Shown here in pieces: positions 60,223 through 64,000 of a stretch of 64,000 bases of DNA. A model generated the notes under the pieces. That model made no database searches and had not been told where the DNA came from. It saw only the letters and a program-made list of their open reading frames with translations. The DNA is from Aplysia californica (taxonomy: Eukaryota > Mollusca > Gastropoda > Aplysiida > Aplysiidae). A program made the position numbers and the translations under genes. Each line of letters starts with the position of its first letter. The stretch's first letter is position 1. The stretch spans positions 1,346,159 through 1,410,158 of the forward strand of contig NW_004797311.1 of assembly GCF_000002075.1 (NCBI RefSeq), in the 5' to 3' direction.

Positions 60223-61296
60223 CCCCGGCAGCTGTTCGTATTCCTATATCTTGGTGAAGGAAATGTAATCTCATGTAACAATAACAGTTCCAATGAGAGA
60301 TTTTACCCTATTTCAACACACACTATAATATATTGGTCAAGGACAAAACGCCATCTTAAAATTCTCTCTAAGTGAGACCAATCCAGGATCTGGAATATCA
60401 TTAGACAACTCCCCTCTGACTATACCCTCCCTCCGGTTTTGCTTTCGCCTTAACACACGACCTTGACCTGATTTGATGAACTATCCTGCGGGAACGGCCC
60501 CGAACGGGTAAAGCGGCCGTTAGACTATAGAATAAAAAATCAAAGGCACTGAGACAGTTTCTTCGCGATCTGCCCAAGTCGCCATAGGAAGGACTCCAGT
60601 AAGTTATACTTGAAACCTGTTTTCCAGAGCTTACAGGCAGCGTACCGTTTACATATAAAGAAAAGAGGGCGTTGGGGGGGGGGGGTGTTCAAGGTACATT
60701 CTAATTTCTACCTTCAAGTTTAAAGAAGAGTTCAATGCTTTGAACCTGTCATTGTTCCATCCTTAAAAAGATAGGTGTGATCTATCTTTGTATGGGCTCT
60801 GGGGAGGGAAATATGGAAGATGGGGCACACAATCAGCATTGCATGAGAGTTAAACGTGGACAGGATGAAAAGACAGCAGGAAAATTGTATGGGCAACCCA
60901 AAAATCAAATGCATCACCATGGAACTGCAATCAGTTCGGCAATGTTCACCCACTAATGCATCTGCTTTGTACTATAAGACCTGATTATGTGTACACAATT
61001 TCACAGTAGACCTATATGATCTAGCGAGAAAGGACTGTGTATGTCAAATCTGGAATGAATGCACGGGAGCTCTGACTGCAAATGAATTTGCTGCAGATGA
61101 ATATATCCTATATTCAGAAAGATGTGGTTATTAAAACCGCAATGTCGCAATGAGTTCTGCACGGTTACATTTCAGCTCTGTCAATGGTAAGACTGTAACA
61201 TCGAAGAGCTTTCAAAGTTCCTAAAACGGGGCGGTAAGAAAATAGGCTAGATAGTTCTTTTCTTGTTTTGTGATTATGACTTTCTTATAAAATTGT
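60223..61296. other. Intergenic, no gene seen
   Basis: Includes a G-run near 60675. No coding motif or bounded repeat recognised. Confidence 0.45.
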
Positions 61297-61566
61297 ATGG
61301 ACTGTCCGGATGACTGCAAGGACACGTCTGCATCGCTGTGTTCTCATGGCAACAACTGGAAGACGGCTAAGTGTAACAAAGTGAAGCGAGCTCGGACTCG
61401 TAAATGTCAGGCACAATTATTGCCCTGGACGCCAGTGCTCGGCGCGAGAATACGAAACGTCAAGTTCGAAGCCTATACTCTCGTGGATAAAAACGGAAAA
61501 CGTGTATTGTGTTGTTCTGGACGCCACTGCCCCCAGGGCATCATCCCGCAGAGAAGGGAATCTTAG
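61297..61566 (+). CDS. Unassigned Cys-rich ORF, 89 residues
   Basis: Starts MDCPDDCKDTSASLCSHGNN. It has a basic middle (KCNKVKRARTRKCQAQ) and a C-terminal segment GKRVLCCSGRHCPQG. Nine Cys residues without a family I recognise. No signal peptide is visible. It may be an exon or chance. Confidence 0.25.
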   Translation: MDCPDDCKDTSASLCSHGNNWKTAKCNKVKRARTRKCQAQLLPWTPVLGARIRNVKFEAYTLVDKNGKRVLCCSGRHCPQGIIPQRRES

Positions 61567-62034
61567 CGCTGGGCGAATATTCATTCAACACCTATGTTGT
61601 CCCAAAATCAGTTAAGTCCGTGATTTGTAAGATCCCTCCGAAAGATGTATTGAGAAGTGACTTTTAAATGTTGATGATAGACGCAGGAGAGTACAAAGAT
61701 TGTAAGTCCATCCGATAAATGTTATAGCAAGTGATGTAGGAAATAGTAGATGATCTGTCACCCTTCTGTAGATTGTAGGACCCCAAAGTTTCGACCTTTT
61801 CTTTTAACATCATATTCATTTTTGTTGATTATTAAAAATAGCAAAAATATTACAGTTTTTCTGTCATGTTTGACTAATTACATATATATGACCACAAGCC
61901 AGAGTGGTGTAACCAGCACAACAGTAGTATAGTAGATAACTGAACATAGGGTTACATACGGAGCTAAAAAAAAAACAACACACATTGAAATACATTGTGC
62001 TTCCCAACTCCACGGTAAAAAGAAAATGTTAAAG
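61567..62034. other. Intergenic, no gene seen
   Basis: AT-rich. Nothing recognised. Confidence 0.4.
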
Positions 62035-62135
62035 AAAAATTGTCTGAAAAGCAAGATCAATTACCGACCTTGACTTTGAACCTCTCGGTACTCTGTCTGG
62101 ACCTATTTGTTCAGAAAGAGACAGTATCTTAGACT
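62035..62135 (+). repeat. Short family U fragment (U6)
   Basis: Nucleotide match to 35928-36010: AAGCAAGATCA.TTA, CCTCTC.G and CTGTC.GGAC..AT.TGTTCA, encoding LSGPICSERDSILD as in U1. Confidence 0.55.
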
Positions 62136-63321
62136 TTCGTGAAGGCTATCCACAAGATCACACCAGGTACACCATCATTTGGTGGGGAAAAAGCTCTAAC
62201 AAGAATAAGGAACTGGTACATTTTTACATCTCTGGCCAGAATGAGAACAGCTACCCCCTGCTTCACGCTGTGACCTTCAAATACTTGGCGGGCACATATT
62301 CCTCTCAAGCAACTCGCTTCATGGTCGTGTGGAGAAGAACATGAGGAAAAGGGACACCATTTACAATTTCAAGGACTTGACTGACTGCAGATGTCCAAAC
62401 TGCTGGGAGTGGCCCAAAGATTCCTGAGAGGGAGATCCCCCATTTCAAAGAATGGAACAGAACGAGTCGCAGCTAGAGGGAAAACAGAAGCGGTGCCAAA
62501 GATTCGAGACATTCCAATATATTATCCCAGCATACCAATACTACGTTGGTTTGTAAGCCCCGTCGACGAAAAAATAAACATTAGATAGGAGGCGAGATGC
62601 TTCAACCCTCCCTGTCAAGGAAAATCTTAAGTCCGAACAGAAGGATAAAACACCCTGGCCGAAGTGTAAAAATAGTCCACATAATAGACTTACCAACACT
62701 GGACTCAACTCACATCTGCTGAGAGCAATGGCAAAGTGTGTAACCATAACACCACAGACACTGGTCCTTCTGCAGGAAAGGAACAAAAACCTCATGAAGA
62801 GCAGAACGGGGGATGTAGTTCAATAAAAACTGTATCCCCCTTATACTGAAGGTACCTACCGAAATAGTGACAAAACAGTACGTTAGCTTGTTTCGTCGTG
62901 GTTGAATTTGTCAACACGGCATGAGCAATGAAAAAGTAGCTCAGCGTAATCCAAAGCCAGCACAAGAAAGCCATCAAGACTTTGTACTTTCAAGACGCTG
63001 TACCTGGTAACCTTGGATTACAAGGAATGTTGTCTCCGATAAGACCGAGCCAAATGGGTTGAGAGCTTTGAAAACTCCACAAGCGACCCAAGTTCAAGAA
63101 CATCCAGGCTGGGATTTGGGCACTACTTACCCAGTGCGGTCCCGTCTCTTTTGTTTACGTGGCGGCCATATTGGATACCGGGGGGGCGTGTTAAGATCGC
63201 GAGACAGTTATTGGCCGAGTCTAAAAGGAGCCAAAACTGCTATTTAGATAGAATTTACTATAAATCTAGATCTATATAGATCTAATCTAAAACGACATTT
63301 AAACGGCATATCAACTTACTT
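62136..63321. other. Unclassified relic-like sequence
   Basis: Short shifted frames (DFKDLTDCRCPNCWEWPK; AKCVTITPQTLVLLQERNKN) look like decayed coding sequence but match nothing I know. A CTAGATCT tract lies near 63254-63290. Confidence 0.3.
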
Positions 63322-63705
63322 CTACGGTGCAGGATACCACTGAGACAGGTGGTCAATAAAATTGTTGAAAGCAGTTTTCGGGTCTTTCCCGTGCAGCTCT
63401 CGCCACATAAATTCATCTAAGTGCGAGGCAAGCATGGAGTTGTGTACTCCTTGCATGCACTTAAAGCGTCTTTTTACATTTTTCCAATATCCTTCTACTC
63501 TGTTCGTGCATGCACCTGTCACTGGGTCTACGAAATTATGTTCGTGGATGACGGTCAAATGCGTATATGGCGGGTTAACAGGAATATTCACAATGTTAGT
63601 GTAAGCAGCAAAGCCATCACTGTGGATTGTAGTGCCGGGTGCAATACGGTTCTGAATAATATTAAAGAGAGTTGAACCAGGGTCATCCACTCCGTTGTTC
63701 AGCAT
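63322..63705 (-). pseudogene. Merlin (IS1016/ISXO2-like) transposase, C-terminal part (copy M3)
   Basis: STLFNIIQNRIAPGTTIHSD (second Asp) is followed by HLTVIHEHNFVDPVTGACTN, RVEGYWKNVKRRFKCMQ (catalytic acid), HLDEFMWRELHGKDPKTAFN and a stop. The FVDPVTGACTNR block is identical to copy M2, so the two are related lineages. The N-terminal half, with the first Asp, is not recognisable in the adjacent sequence to the window end. Confidence 0.8.
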
Positions 63706-64000
63706 GGTACCAACGGAGCTAACAGAACGCCCCCAAAAATCTGAGAACGGCCAAAAGTTGTATGTCTGATCTGTACAAATTTACTTGGTTTTACTGGCAG
63801 GACTTCAACTTTAATCAAACCATTAAGTACGGCCAAACAATCTGAAGGTGCGGAAAATCAAATACGATCCCAAAGCCAGGCTTAGAATCCTTCAACCAGC
63901 CATCTTCAGTCGCAAGTCCGAAGAGAACAGTTCATCTAACCCTCGAAGCATTTCTAAAGCAGAAAGCGGCAAGGTACCCCCCCCCCCCCCCAATAAAAAA
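63706..64000. other. Window end, no gene seen
   Basis: Possibly flank or 5' part of the Merlin relic on the minus strand. Ends in a C-run and A-run. Confidence 0.35.

Overview
The window looks like one contig segment of an intron-rich, repeat-laden invertebrate nuclear genome, most likely a mollusc and probably a gastropod. The reasons are a multi-exon housekeeping gene with GT-AG introns, tRNA-derived SINEs, Nimbus/I-like LINEs with RNase H, and Merlin, PIF-Harbinger, piggyBac, P/THAP9 and hAT relics, a mix typical of lophotrochozoans. The species cannot be named from sequence alone. There are two assembly gaps (20209-20308 and 52122-53001).

Only one clearly intact host gene is present: DHX15, the DEAH-box splicing helicase (Prp43 orthologue), on the + strand. 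I place 13 coding exons from 7494 to 23057. The reading phase closes at every junction and gives 731 residues. The first coding exon (7494-7549) is tiny and is assigned from its N-terminal motif, its splice donor and its phase.

Left flank (1-7.3 kb): a short SINE, a 1.73-kb non-autonomous hAT element with an exact 8-bp target duplication, an RTE-type LINE remnant, and a 3.7-kb DNA transposon (3586-7287, called element T here) with 30-bp perfect terminal inverted repeats and an ACAA target duplication. Its right end lies only about 200 bp upstream of the DHX15 start codon. The DHX15 introns hold a Merlin-like MITE carrying telomere-like repeats, several SINEs and a 37-bp micro-insertion of a retroelement tail.

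Right half (26-64 kb): a transposon graveyard. It includes Nimbus-like LINE copies, two tRNA-headed SINEs that share the LINE 3' tail, a piggyBac fragment, P/THAP9-like fragments, a hAT fragment, three Merlin transposases, a PIF-Harbinger transposase exon with a possible MADF/BESS partner, a tyrosine-recombinase-like gene relic, a Penelope-like fossil, and two repetitive protein families I cannot name (families U and V below). Many are nested in each other.

The most interesting structure is a small 3'-terminal hairpin. It is shared by the RNase H LINE, the about 500-bp tRNA SINE and a separate about 180-bp SINE, with paired stem changes between families. It is a candidate RNA element recognised by one reverse transcriptase. 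No CRISPR, rRNA gene or functional tRNA gene is seen.
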